From the NCBI GenBank assembly GCA_963457665.1, contig OY735227.1, positions 52,141,344-52,205,343 of the forward strand: a DNA stretch of 64,000 nucleotides, written 5' to 3'. The stretch is from Thysanoteuthis rhombus. Taxonomy: Eukaryota; Mollusca; Cephalopoda; Oegopsida; Thysanoteuthidae. Position 1 is the first letter of the stretch. The number at the start of each line of letters is the position of its first letter. The notes beneath the pieces were generated by a model. The model saw only the letters and a list, made by a program, of their open reading frames with translations, had not been told where the DNA came from and did not search any database. Position numbers and translations under genes: made by a program. Below, piece after piece: positions 27,850 to 60,309 of this stretch.

Positions 27850-28880
27850 TAAATAGCTGTGTTAATCCATTGGGGAATATTTCTTCCGTATCTTATAGAA
27901 GGTCTATCAATATGCTATCCTCACCTAGAGCTTTCCCGACTTTCATATTTCATAGTGCAAATACTACTTCGTCTCCTGTTATATCTTGGTTATCACTATT
28001 ATCTATCAACTTATCAGTTTGCAGTACTTCTATTTTATTTTATTTTATTTTACAGAATGTCATAGTATCCTTCAGTTATTCTTGATAGCTTGTCCATATA
28101 TTCGATTATTTTATCAATTCTGTCCTTCAGAGCAAGCATCTGTTACGTGCCGGTATAATTTGCGGTTTGGGCGTTTTTTTTTTTTACTTTTTCTTTTCAT
28201 GATAGCATCTACGATCTTCTTTGTGTGTTTTTTTTTTCTTTTTTACCCTCCCCTTTTGTTTATAAGTTTGTTGAGTTCTTCCCTTTTGGTTACGTCCCCT
28301 TTATTTTTGATCCCTATATTTCTCCTCTCTTTGGTTAGTTTTAGTGACATCTATTATTATTCACGTTAATAATTCCTATCGTTTCCGCTGCTTCATCAAT
28401 TATGTTGATCAGGTTATTGGTCTTTTCCTCTATTCCACACGGCCTTAAATCTGTTCTGGTTGCTTGAAAATTAGTAATGTTCTCTATTTCTATCTCACTG
28501 GGGCATTTCTCTTCTTAAGGATCATTTTGTTGAATTTAGTTCTGCACGTTACCAATACATGGTCACTTCCTATATCAACTCTGTTTTTAACAGTAAGGTC
28601 TATAATGTTATTGATCCTTTGAACTATTACAAAGTCATTTTTTTACATCATTCGGGCTTCTCCAAGTCTACTCTCGACTTTCTCACTTTTTGAAGAATGT
28701 ATTGGTTATCTTTAATCGATATCAATCAGGGAAATCGATCAGCCTGACACCTTCCCCATTCCTCATACACTTTCATATTTTCCCTCGCTAGATTCCCTAA
28801 CATTTCCTTTGCCAACTTTAATATTGAAGTCTCCTATGAATCTTGAGTTTTTTTTCTTCCTATCTTACTGATGTCGACAT
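27850..28880 (-). mobile_element. Old, diverged LINE fragment (endonuclease and start of RT)
   Basis: On the minus strand a FIGDFNIKVGKGN motif lies near 28830, VDIGSDHVLVTCRTKFNK near 28560, and further along GDEVVFAL and MKVGKALGEDSILIDLL near 27930. These are the endonuclease GDFN and SDH motifs and the start of an RT domain, in the right order. The reading frame is broken by several stops and shifts. It is a different and older family from the intact RTE element. Confidence 0.7.
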
Positions 28881-28944
28881 AAAACTGTACAATCTCCTGG
28901 TTAGGACTTTTTGAGGTTGGTAAATCTGGATTACCATGGATGGG

Positions 28945-29435
28945 TCATCATCATCATCAGTCTTTTGAAGTCCGTCGTTGCACATTGACTTCCCCCATAA
29001 TAGAGAGCCAATACTTTCTGAACTTGTCTAGTTCGCCTTGTATTCTGCCACCCTCGGTTTTACATGTGATCTCTGGATGGATTTTATGATGTCTCAGACT
29101 CTAGTTTCTCTCCCATATTGTGTTGTCTCGTGATATCTCGGTGAGAGGCATGATTCTTTCACGTGCACGTTGCATAATTCTCAGTTTGAGGGTCAGTATC
29201 TTGGTTAGGTTCAATGTTTCAGTTCCATAGATGAATATCGGAAGCATGCATTGGCTGTATACTCATCTTTTTAAGGCTGGTTGGATTTTTTTGTTCTTGC
29301 GGGTTGGGCTTGCTCTGCCGAAGGTTTGCCATCCTAGAGTGATTTTCCGTTTGATTTCTTCTTCTTTTGAGGATTTCACGCATATTCGTTGTCTTAGGTA
29401 GATGAAGGGGTCATCTTTCTCCAGTACCTCTCACA
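28945..29435 (-). mobile_element. 5'-truncated RTE LINE copy (3' end only)
   Basis: Starts with an ATC tract, then complements the sequence just upstream of the intact element's tail (CAGTCTTTTGAAGTCCGTCG against CAGTCTTTTAGCGTCCGTCG). It extends to the segment encoding YIYLGQRI...SSKEEEIKR. Decayed. It directly abuts an older LINE at 27850-28880. Confidence 0.85.
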
Positions 29436-29984
29436 GTGAAAGACTCCAATAACGAAATTTAAGTCAACTAGATATCCTGATTGCTCCAAACATAATTATC
29501 TTATAACATATTCAGTTGGTGTGAAGAGACACAACGAAATTTCATAAAATTTTCCAGAATCATCTACATCTTATTTATAATCATCTACATTCATTTCTAG
29601 TATCAGAAGGACTGACATTTGGTGTATCATAATAAGATTACTTTTTTTTACCTGTTTATTGGTATTTATACATCATTTAGAGAGTTATTATTTCGATGTA
29701 AAATATTTACAAGTTTATTGTTAAGATTTGGGGGATGGGACATTTTTGTTTGAAATGAATAACTGAAATCTCATCGGTTTAATGATTCTTTTGATGAAAT
29801 CCCATTTAACGAGAAGCTTTGTGGAACAGATTGCCCTCATAATGAAAGACTCCACTGTATTATAAGCACCCACTAGCTGAAAACTTGTGTAGGGATATTT
29901 TGACCCGAGGATTAAGACAGGGAATGGGGCGAATACCTCTTTGGGGCCTGGCAAAATTTGCATTCTCAAGGGTGCAAACTCGTG

Positions 29985-30810
29985 TACAAGTGTAACTTGG
30001 CCCTACAATCAATATAAGATTAAGGATGCTGACCTCTGGTGACCTTTAATTGTCAAGTTTGGGTACAATTATAGAATTACCTTAAAGATCCATTTTGGCA
30101 TTTTCATGTCTAACGAAGACGGCTGCACCATAGGGAAGTTTCCGTACAATGGCAGATAGTGCTGACATCTGGTGACCTCTAAGTGTTAAATTAGGGTCAT
30201 GTCAATTTAGGCATTTTCGAATTGCAGTCCTTAATTTGACCTCTAAAGGTCAATTTGGCGTCAGGTATATTTTGATATTCTCAAATTTGACGGAGTCGTT
30301 GCACTTTGTGGGCTGCAAGTATAAGTTGATTCCAAAAATGAATATAAGATAGGTGATGCTGACTTCTGGCAACCTCTGAAAGTCAATTTACGGTCGGGTC
30401 AATTTTGGTGATGTCAGGTCAATTTTGGCAGGCATTTTCAATCTAACGGAGACGGCTGAAGCCTAAAGCCTGTAGATGTGTTCAAGTGTAACTCCATTCC
30501 AGGATGAACGTGCGACCTCTGGTGACCCACACAAGTCTGATCAATGTCTAGATTTTCAAATCTAATGAACATGGCTGCAAATTCGTGTAGATAGGCAATT
30601 TATTCCTAAGAGGTACATAGAACGGATGACACTGTCCTTTAGTGACCTCAAATAGTCGAATTACGGTCAGGTCATTTACGTACTTTAAAATCTAAGGGAG
30701 ACAGCCTCTCCCTATGAACTGAAAAAATTGTACATGGATAACTTCATCCCAGGATGAACATAAGGTAGATGACACTGATCACTTATGAACTATAAAGGTC
30801 AACCGGTGAG
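29985..30810 (+). repeat. Decayed tandem repeat, period about 120-195 bp
   Basis: The phrase CTGACCTCTGGTGACCTxTxA followed by GTCAATTTxGGGTCAGGTCA, then TTTTCAAATCTAACGGAGAC and GGCTGCA, recurs five or six times. TCTGGTGACCT anchors are near 30032, 30168, 30363, 30514, 30632 and 30779. Most units also share ATGAACATAAGGTAGATGA before the anchor. No family is recognised. Confidence 0.75.
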
Positions 30811-31239
30811 AAATCACTGGGGTAAAACAAAGGCATATCCGAGATCAGCAGGATACAATTTACTCACAATATATATTTCAAAGTTGAATTTTAAAAAATT
30901 AATCCGTCAATTTCTATCTGTTCTCACATTAAAAAAAAATTTCATCACTAAAGAAAACATTGAAAGCAGCAATACACCAGAGTTTAAAAATGTGGTTAAT
31001 ACAATAAGTGGGTAGATTTCAAAACGTGATATAAAAAAAAATTTACTTTTCCCCTAGTTCATGCCTTTTCAATTTAGACTGTCAAATCTGCCAGTTTTCA
31101 GAAAGAAAAAGTCTCATCGAAGGGACTTCTATTTACAATTTAGCTACAACGCTTCACATTTGCCATAGCTGCATAAATTTCTCTCGGTGCTTATGCCAGT
31201 TGGGCAGCATTTTTTTCTAGAAAATAACCCTAAATTAAC

Positions 31240-31425
31240 ACTGAATTAACGAGAAAAGAACGTTGGAATAAAGCAGTTATTTGGACCTTCACCTTTGGCT
31301 GTTTAGCTCAGGTTTGATTCCAGCAGCGGACCTATTTTTTTCAATTGTTTATTCTACTCTGGCTTCAATCGATATTACGCATTCAGAATTATTCTGTCGG
31401 AGTATTTATCCATTTATGGACTGTT
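31240..31425 (+). mobile_element. tRNA-derived SINE copy
   Basis: Reads AAAGCAGTTATTTGGACC, TTGGCTGTTTAGCTCAGGTT, GATTCCAGCAGCGGACC, then TCAATTGTTTATTCTACTCT and an end with GCATTCAGAATTATTCTGTCG. This matches the SINEs at 15060 and 44515 over both the tRNA-like head and the tail. Confidence 0.7.
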
Positions 31426-31762
31426 TTCATGACCATCCATGAAATCTTTAAAACTAAAGCTCTTTTTCGATCAAACGTTCATATATGATTATTTATTTCT
31501 CTCTCTGTCTGTGTCCGTCTTCTCTCTGTCTGTCTGTCTGTCTGTCTGGCTGTTTGTCTCTGCCTCTCTATCTCTCTTCATATTTCTCTCACTATTTATA
31601 TCTATATCTATATATGTGTGTGTGTTTGTGTGTGCGTGTGTGTGTGTTACAGCTTTTGATATTAATGAAAACAACGGAGATGATAGGCGGTTGTCCTCAT
31701 CTCGTTTATTGGACTGTTCCAATTTCCCCTGTATCTTTACATAATTTTATTTTTAATTCAGG

Positions 31763-31768
31763 TTTATT
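31763..31768 (-). terminator. Candidate polyadenylation signal of COX gene B
   Basis: AATAAA on the minus strand about 370 nt after the stop codon of gene B. Further AATAAA copies lie at 31746-31751 and 31705-31710. The 3' UTR would then include the short inverted-repeat element at 31965-32114. No transcript evidence is available. Confidence 0.3.
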
Positions 31769-31964
31769 TTCCTGGAAATATTGAACATAAACAAGAAAAT
31801 GCAGCGCAACATAATGTTTATGATATTTTTAAGAACGATGCAATTGCAAACTTACTTAAATGTTGCTGTAATCTTTTATGGCGAACGTAAACCAGTAAAT
31901 AAACAATGTTGACTAAACGTCACCAAAATTTTGAGTATTGTAGATATTGGAAGAGGCTTAAAGT

Positions 31965-32114
31965 AGGGTTGCCAGATTTAGCCAGAAGGAGAATAATCCA
32001 AGTGACTCACTAAAAACAGGCATGGACATGGCTCTAAATGCCAATGCTTTTGTCGGGAATATTTCGGAGATAAAGCTGGGATTATCCACCCTTCTGGCCA
32101 AATCTGGCAACCCT
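31965..32114. mobile_element. MITE-like element, 150 bp, in the 3' UTR of COX gene B
   Basis: Terminal inverted repeats of about 35 bp: the left starts AGGGTTGCCAGATTTAGCC and the right is its near-exact complement ending GGCAACCCT. The interior is short and non-coding. It begins only 19 bp past the gene B stop codon. A single related arm is seen at about 55150-55200. The parent DNA transposon is not identified. Confidence 0.7.
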
Positions 32115-32133
32115 GACTCAACCCTGTTGGTAA

Positions 32134-51679
<19,546 letters not shown>

Positions 51680-52544
51680 CTAAATGTGTTCCCTTTTAAA
51701 AAGAAAAGAAATAGCCGGTTAATGTTACCGAATGATGGAAATTTATATTCCATTATTAGGGTAAAAAAATGTTTAAAATTTTAAGAAGGGCCATTAACAT
51801 TTAAAGAGTTTTCCAGCAATTGAACTCTTTATTCTTGTTACACGACGTTTGGGTCGGTTCATTATATGACCTTCTCCACTTGTAATAGGTAATATCTGTA
51901 AGAAAAGAAACGTATCAAATAAGCTGCATTGCACGTGCTTCAACAGTATAATCAAGCGTTGCCGTTGACGTTTAAACTTTCTGTTTGGTGCCATTTTTAC
52001 TTTACACTGAAAAAAACTCTTTTCCCTACAGATATCTTGTATTCAATCGCCCGAAATAATCTTTGAAATATAAAATAATTCTCATTATACTGATGATATT
52101 TACTTAGCTCAGTTTACAAAAAAAAATGAGACTTTTTGATCAAATTTGAGTAGAATTAAAAGAGGATCGGACTACAGGATTGTAGAATGCATTGATGGGT
52201 CAATGAACGGAATGCAAGATGCTTGACATCGGATAATGCTAAACAGACCACCGAAATTAGGTTGTGTGACAACAAAGTGGTGTAACCGAAACCTTAATTA
52301 TATCCTTTGATGTCAAATTTAGGAAAATTCTGTTTTAAATGGTCAAGTGTTCTGCTTTCATTTGAAATGATTTTTTAAAAATAAATCCACAGTTTTTTTC
52401 TAGTGAAATTTGAGAAAAAGAAATGCCATTCTGAATTCCCTGGGCAAACATAGTGAAGCAAAATCTAACACAGAAATGTTTTTAGTTTAACGTGCTGACA
52501 ATTGCCGGGTTTCCACCAAATGTTTTGTTTATGAAGCCAGATTT

Positions 52545-52690
52545 TTTTGTCTGATTCCCAAGATGGACTGTCTTGCAAGGTAAAAAGGCTCCAACCGCCA
52601 TGTTATAACCCATAGCTGGGGAGAGAATTGACCCATGCATTTCCAAGGGGTATTACTGCGATGTAAACGCTAATTATTGTAGCTGGTGTT
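52545..52690 (+). repeat. Dispersed repeat, copy 2
   Basis: ATGGACTGTCTTGCAAGGTAA, GGCTCCAACCGCCATGTTAT, ACCCATAGCTGGGGAGAGAA, ATGCATTTCCAAGGGGTATT. Matches the unit at 19310-19450 in order and spacing, at roughly 65-70% by eye. Confidence 0.55.
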
Positions 52691-53990
52691 AAGTGAGAAG
52701 GTTTTTTTTTAATACAAACCCTTTTGTGTTCTTTATCTCTAATTAGATGCCAACTTTTTCAACAGAGGAATCACACAATCCACGCTGGACTGTTCAGAAG
52801 AAAGCTAGATAAAATGAAAAAATTCTCAAGTAATGTTACGGGGGGAGTAGCCAAGCTCATGCTATAAATAAAAGACATGGCATACACTATTGACTTTCAC
52901 TCTATCAGAAAAGTTACGCAATACATATTTACAAGACAACAAACAACTTGTAGGGATGGACTTGTAGAGATACTGTAAGAAATGAAACAGAATACACTCA
53001 GGCTACAAAAATCACTAAAAACAACAAGCAGAGGTCACTATTATAAATGTCAACAATAAATGATATTAGAGACAGATATATAACATCACGATCTCTTTCA
53101 TATTGAAACTCCCTTTCAGATGAAACAGTAATCTTTAATTTCTTCGACATGTTTAAGAAGAATTCATCAAAAAAAGACAAGAAAAAACAACCTTACGACA
53201 CAAGAATAAAAGATTTCTGAAATACTCACACCTTAGATGTCGACTCCCATCACATCTGTAAGATGTATTTTCAGTTGGTCATTTTAGTGAAATATTCTTA
53301 GATGTATTTTGACAAAAATTAGGTCTTTGAACAAATTTTGACACTTTTTTTCCCTGACATCCGTGGTTGTCGGCCAGCTTTCTTTATTCCATCCTTACTG
53401 CACAAAGAAATGCTTTGTTACAAATAGTTCATCTAGTTATTCAAGACCCATTCTTATGCTGAATCAATGGCTTTTATTTTTTTTATTTTTGTTTCATCTT
53501 TTGACATTTTATGTGGGATAAGATTTGAAAAGTTAAGACGAACGCTGTCTAATCTGACGTGCAAGAAACGTGCCTTTAAAAGACATTCGCTCGTTATTCA
53601 GGCGACTCAATCTGAGCACGTTGGTCCAGAAACATTCTTAAATAAATACACATCATTTATTACTAATTTTGGATAGTATTTCTTTCGTCTTATTCCTATT
53701 ATAGCAATTCGTACTCGGGTTGAAATTATATGTGTTATGATATAATATGAATATATTTAAAATATAAATATATTACAAAACTCCAAAACTGAGAACAACC
53801 CTCACCAAAATTAGAGGTGAAAATCGATATGTAAGATTCACATTCCCCTAGCGTAACAACCAAATCACGGCCAACTAATTGTCTGGAGGCTTTCTTATTG
53901 ACTTGACTAAATTAACAAGTCTTCGGTATTAATGAAAATTCATCATATCGATAGGTGTTGGCTTATCTTATTCTGATAAATAAATGCATT

Positions 53991-54110
<120 letters not shown>

Positions 54111-54400
54111 GTACATATATACAATACTCAAGTTGCATTAATCATCTTCAGTCCAGAAAAATAGGAGGGGAGTTGGACTATGCAGCAGCCAGTCTTGTTA
54201 TACATAATATTATATTAAAAACATTGTACTCGGGTATTTTGAAAAGAAGGGAGAAGATATTCTCGGAGTCTACTGGTTAACCATAGAAAGCCATAAAATT
54301 AATCTGAATATCTTCGTGCTAGTTGCAAGGAACTATATCTAAACCAATACTGCTTGACTCAATAGGTGATAATGAGCTTAAACAACAAATACAAAATAAG

Positions 54401-55030
54401 TTTGTTTGCGTTTTATTAGTCAAACATCGACTTCAAACGGCCAAATTTTACGTTGTAATTAATCAAATTCTGTACTTCTTTTCTTTGGACCAAACTTTGG
54501 TATTTTTCCTTTCCATCCAAAACAAAACAAAAAATGAGAACAAATTTTTCAAAGTTTTAGGTCTTCAAAATGAATTTTTTCAAAAGTTGCTTACCCAGCA
54601 CTAGAAGGCAAACGACAGATTTATTCGTTTTTGAATGAAAATAAGGAAATTCAAACAAACCTCTTCTTGAATCGTGTCTTCACAAAAAACGTGTTACGGA
54701 AACTTTTCTTAGGGCTGCGTAAATTCATAGCCAAAATTGCTCACGAACTTCAGCCGAAAATCATTTTCATTCTAATGAAAATTTTGTAACGTATCGCAAT
54801 AATTTCAATTTTTTTTTTTTTTTTGCAGTTTTCGAAAATTGGAATGGAATTCTTTTTTTAAAAGATCATTCTTCATTAGGTAATAAACATTACTGAAAAT
54901 TTCATTAAAATTCAAAAATTATTTGATTTTGGGAAAAAAATTAACATAGAAACACCAGAAGATTTTGTAAATGCACATTGAGTTTGTTTACGTTTTATCA
55001 GTCAGACATTGACTTCAAAACGACCTAATC
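54401..55030 (+). repeat. Direct repeat pair of about 48 bp, 580 bp apart
   Basis: GTTTGTTTGCGTTTTATTAG TCAAACATCGACTTCAAACG at 54401 recurs as GTTTGTTTACGTTTTATCAG TCAGACATTGACTTCAAAAC at 54982. The sequence between is AT-rich with no ORF of note. They could be two copies of one dispersed element. Confidence 0.6.
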
Positions 55031-55563
55031 TTTTACATTCAGCCAAATATCATAGAAGCAAGTGACAGTTGCTTTGTGTCTCATAAATCCAATCAAAAGG
55101 GGAAAAGGGGTAGAGGGGTCGTACCCCTGTTCACTTCCTTTCAGCAAAGGTTTGTCAAATTACCCATTTTCTGGCTAGATCTGACTGGTTATTTTCCAAT
55201 ATAGACGACAGAAATATATGATAGCCGATTAAATCTTGTAAGTTTGATAAAAGTAAATATTCAATTGTTATCAATCATTTGTTTTGGAGTCTTAGTTATT
55301 CTTTTTCATGAACAGGTCTATAATGAGTCGTGATGATCACAGATTTCCTAATGAAAACTTCAAAATGTATTCCACAAAACACTGTTAAATAATTAGAGAT
55401 TCCATTTCAACGAACATACTTTTTTAGTCTCATAACCGTTTTCAACCCAACAATTGGAGAAATCACTATTTAAAACATCAACTCTGGATGCCTTTGGTAA
55501 ATATGATCCAAAGTATTTGACCAAAATTGGCATATCGTTAATCAGAACCACTCCCAACTATGG

Positions 55564-55565
55564 AC

Positions 55566-55616
<51 letters not shown>

Positions 55617-57350
55617 TTTAACGTCCGTCGTTGGACATAGACCTTCTCCAAGATTCGCCACAATACTCAATCATGGGCGCTGCAAAGCCAGTATTTCCTG
55701 AATCTGTCTAGTTCATCTCTCTATCTTGTGTTCTGTCGGCCTCGGTTTCTCATGTGATCTCTGGGGGTCCATGTTGTGAGACGAGATGTCCATCGGTTGT
55801 CTTTCATTCTTGCAACATGGCCTGCCCATTGCCATTTGAGTTTTTTTAATAGTTTCAATGATGCATGATTCTCTCATGCACACGTTGTATGCTTCCCAGT
55901 TTGTAGTTCTGTCTCTTGGTTAGGTTCCATGTTTCAGCTCTACAAGTGACTATCGGGAGAATGCATTGGTTGCATATTCTTCTTTTTAGGATTATTGGGA
56001 TCATCTGGTTTTTGAAAGTTGAGCTTGCTCTGCCGAAGGCTTGCCATCCCAGAGTGATATTTCGCTTGATTTCCTCCTGTTTTGAGGATCTCATGGAAAT
56101 TCGTTGTCTTGGGTAGATGTAGTGGTCTACCTTGCCGAGTTCTGCATCTTCTATCTTGACAGTTATGTTCTTATTCTCACCATGATTGTTGCACATGATT
56201 TTCGTTTTATTGAAGTTCATGTGTAGGCCAACTTTTTTGCTTTCTTCGTTTAGTTCATCAAGCATTAGTTGGAGGTCGTGTAGGTTCTCTGCGAAAAGGA
56301 CGATGTCGTCTGCAAATCTAAGATTGCTCAGATAGTCGCTATTTTCCCAGTCCATGTTTCGGAAGATCATCTTAAGGCAGGCTGTAAGGAGTTTGGGTGA
56401 GCTGGTATCACCTTGTCTTACTCCTTTTTCGAGCTGGAACGGTTCAGAGTCCTTATGTAGCCTAATGAAGTAGTTGCTGTGATTGTATATGTGTTGTAGT
56501 ACTTTGACGTATACAAGGCCTACACCTTGCAGGGTGATGGCCTTCATGACCATAGGAATTTCTATAGAGTCGAATGCCTTCTTGGAGTCTATAAATGCTA
56601 CAGCAAGTGGCATTTTGTATTCTGCTGCCTTCTCTTTCAGTTGATTTATTGAATGAAGATGGTCCATGGTCGAGTAACTTCTTCTGAATCTAGCCTGTTC
56701 TCATGGTTGATTTTCGTCTAGTGTTTTAATAATCCAGTTGGTGATGATTTTTGAGAAAAATCTTTATGTGCAGTTGAGCAGGCTTATAAGTCTGTAGTTG
56801 TTGAGGTCTTTGGGGTTACCTTTTTTTATGTAGAAGCATTATGATATGTTTGATGGCTTGCTTTACTTCCCATGGTGTAACTTCGGGAAAGTTTCTTCTT
56901 TATTGTTTTGTTCAGTTCAGTTTCTTCTATTTTTTCCCTTGTGGTTGTTGGTTTGAGGTTACTGCGCTTTTCAATTAGTTTCCTGGTTTCATCAGAGATT
57001 TTGCTAATGGTTGCTGTGTTTCTTAGTTCATATTGGCGTCTTCTAATAGAGAGGTTGTTATTTTGTAGTGGAGTTCGTTGACGTTGGTGTCGTTTTCGTC
57101 GGTAAGGATATCAAATCTGATTTTCAGTTCTAGCTTGAAGGCTGGGGCGAGTTCATTTGGTACGTTCAGGGTTAGTCCATTTTCTATTGGGTTTCTTTTT
57201 GAAGAATGTATTCATGATTTTGCAGTAGCAAAATTCACAAGATCTTCACCTCTTTCGTTCCGTCTTTTGTATCCGAATTCTCCGACGCAGCGTTCGTTTC
57301 CTCGTCCATCTTGTGCGTTGAAATCTCCCATGATGACATTCAAGTATCTT
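55564..57350 (-). mobile_element. Broken RTE LINE copy between the COX genes
   Basis: A long ATC tail (55564-55617), then a 270-codon open stretch (55855-56667) containing MDHLHSINQLKEKAAEY, FIDSKKAFDSIEIP, GVRQGDTSSPKL and LRFADDIVLFAENL. Upstream the frame is broken and parts are missing; an endonuclease piece with GDFNAQDGRGNERCVG lies near 57270-57330. Closely related to the intact copy at 23.8 kb. Confidence 0.9.
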
Positions 57351-57939
57351 TTGGTATGGAAAACTATTCATTATATAAAAACTACCTGCATTTGTCCTAT
57401 TAGACATTTAAACTAAGTAAAATGCAGTATCCCATTAGACTTTTGTGACCACCCTTCGTGCTTTCTCCGATAATGATCAGATTTCGATCAAAATATCTAT
57501 CTAATATTAATAGGCTGATCCCGTTAATGATCTATCAATATATCTGTGTAATGGGGCGGATTCTGTGTATCTGTTTGTGGCCTGTAAGTAGACAAAACAA
57601 TACATTGTAGCCAGATGTAGTGAATTAACGTGCTGAATTTAAAAATTCAAAACAATCTAGATTATTTGCTACTGAATTGTAATGGTGGTCATAATATTAA
57701 TAGTAATAATAATAATAATAATAATGATGATAATGATGATGATGTCAGGTTAGTGTTTGCACTAACCCTTATCTATATTATAATGGCGGTTTTTTCAAGA
57801 GGAATCACTGTTTATAACATAATGCTAATTACAGTTGTAGCTTCTGTATTTATTCATTCATTTGCAATTGTGTAGAGGTCCCGATTCATTCTAGACATAT
57901 GAGATTGCATTAATTTTTTCTCAGAGGGTGACCCAACGG

Positions 57940-58560
57940 ATCATAGTGTGATTTAGTATGTATAGGAAGTATGCTCACAAAGAAACTAAACTCCTGAAAG
58001 TGCATACAAATTGGACGTTTCACCGTTGCAAGGATTGTTTGAATCGGATGCAACATAATTATTTTAAATCGGGAAGAACATCCTACAGAGAGATGCCAAA
58101 TATGGATGATTTTTTTACGTCCATAGATGATGATCTCACTTCAGTCTGTTGAAATCATCGACTGACCCTGTGAAGATTCGGAGGCGGTAAAAATCTAAAA
58201 GTAGCTACATAATTAGGAAAAAATTGATGATGCATCGTGTTACTGCGAAATATGTGCCGAAACTGCTGGCGAATGAACCAAATTTTGGGGTGAAGCACGA
58301 AGCAACTCCTGTCCTATTGCTGCCTTACTCTCTGGATTTAACCCCAACCCTTTTTTCCCTCATCCCCAAAGGTGAAATCAACCCTGGAACATCATCGATT
58401 TCAAACCATAGAAAATACAGAAGATTTGCACACTATCAAAATGACTCCCAGAACGCATTCTGGGACCGGAAAAACGGAAATGTTACATCGACGGTTGCTG
58501 GGACTATTTTGAAGGAGACAAGACTGATAAGGTTATAAGTGACCCAATAAAATTGTTCTC
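57940..58560 (+). mobile_element. mariner-type transposase, decayed
   Basis: Pieces in order on the plus strand: FKSGRTSYREMPNMDDFFTS (compare FKxGRxSxEDxxRxGRPSTS), HRVTAKYVPKLLANE (compare MRRVxAKWVPRLLTxEQ), TPVLLLPYSLDLTPTLFSLIP (compare PYSPDLAPxDFFLFP) and ISNHRKYRRFAHYQNDSQNAF. The frame is broken. It lies between the two COX genes. Confidence 0.75.
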
Positions 58561-59643
58561 TAAAAAGTTCAGTTTCTTTTATTTATATAGTCTAATAAGC
58601 TTTATTGCTTTAAACACTAAACATTAAAAAACTTTTTCAAAGTTCTTCGTGTCATTTCATTCACTTATTTCCCCAATATCTGTCAATGCAATTTATGTAA
58701 TTTTTTTCCCCTATTTTATATATACTTTGTTATTATAGTACTATGTGTAATTATTTTTGCTGGGATCGTCAGTTATTTACTATGTAACCATTTCGAGGAT
58801 CTTGAAATCAAGACCGTTATATTAACATGGTATCACAACAATGTCGATCACCACCCTTTGAGGCGTGATTTTAAAATAAAGTTTTTGTCATTCATGTAGT
58901 TTGTTATCTTATATAGGGTATTATCATAATGTATTGTGTATGGATGTTAGTTTATGTGACACATCATTTAATCTTTTGAAACAGGGCTTACCTAAGTTGG
59001 TTATCAAAAAACATTTAACAATGAGGGATCAGTAAGTAAAACAACGAACGTGACTCGCTGCAAGTGTCACTGAGTATTTATATCCGTTGTGTCAGCTTCA
59101 ATTTCAGACTGCATGCAAACCAACCTAAGACATCATTTTTGAGAATACTGATTACACAGAAAAACTTTTCGAGTTCATTCTCTAGCAACATATTCAACCA
59201 AAGAATTTGAAAATTTTCCCCACTAACCTGAAAGTTATTTTTTCACGTCGTATACATAAGTTTTGAGTAAAAGCTCTGACGTATTTGCCTAATAAATCTC
59301 CCATGCAATAACACAAGTTATAGCAATTGCTAGTGAATAAATAACAAAAGACAATTCAAAATCTTAACATTTATTCATAAAATAAAATTTGGATGAAAAA
59401 AGATTTATCACAATTTATATAGTATTTCAAGTATTTTTAATCAGTCAATGACTTACATTTTATCACATCTTTTTGTGATTTGAACTTCAAAAACATTTTT
59501 ATTTCAGAAGGTTTATTTTTTTTCTTTAACAAAAGATTCGTCCATTGTCACGTGATTCAGTACAGTGTTTTCGGTCCCGTATCATAGTTTGTACGGTAAG
59601 GTCATGGGTGAGATAGCCCATCCCTCTCCAGGCTTCCTACTCT

Positions 59644-59997
59644 TTATGCAGATTTGAAACCACTAATCCAAGGACTTTCAGAGTATCCAGTAGTCTTGTA
59701 TGCCTGAGTATCACGTACACGCAGGCATGCACAAACACACGCACGTGCAATTTCATGCTGGATAATATAGCTTTTTCCTGTGATTAAGTTTTTACCTGCT
59801 TGATTCAGAATTTGAAAGACGCTATCCTGAAGTGTAATCCATGTATCATCATATTTAAGCAAATATGACGGAGATTTGGTCAATATTTTGAATTTTTCAT
59901 CTGGATTCATTGTAAGTGGTTTGTTTGGACTAATTTTGTAACCTTTGGATAAACACAAGATAAAACGACAAACGTTTCGATCTTTGTCCACTGGCAT
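59644..59997 (-). other. Unrecognised ORF with a possible splice donor
   Basis: 117 codons from MPVDKDRNVCRFILCL. Within it KYDDTWITLQDSVFQILNQA is followed by AAGCAG|GTAAAAAC, a fair donor at about 59796. The reading from the start to that point has ordinary protein composition, unlike the rest. I could not place it in any family. It could be an exon of an unknown gene, a transposon piece or chance. Confidence 0.2.
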
Positions 59998-60309
59998 TCC
60001 TCTACTGTCTGTTGTGCTGTGGAATGTTGTCTAATCTTGTTTCTAGAGAAGTATGCACATGCCTTCTCATATACATCACGTCCATTGCTTGCGCGTGACT
60101 GTTCCTGGAATTGTTTCCCCTTAACTTTGCATGCGTTGCCTCAGACCATAGCTATAGAATCTGAGGTTCAGCATCATTCCAGAGTTCAACAGAAAAACAT
60201 AGGAAAGTCGGAATATACACGACAGCAACTTTGTGAATAAACAAAACAAAATTGATCCCCAAAAAAAACAAAAAAAAACATATACCTCGTCTAACAATCG
60301 AGCAGAAGA

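Noticed and set aside
27986-28369. 127-codon plus-strand hydrophobic frame
   Set aside because: It is antisense to a decayed LINE and its composition reflects T-rich sequence.
55564-55617. Independent ATC microsatellite
   Set aside because: It is the 3' tail of the adjoining minus-strand RTE copy.
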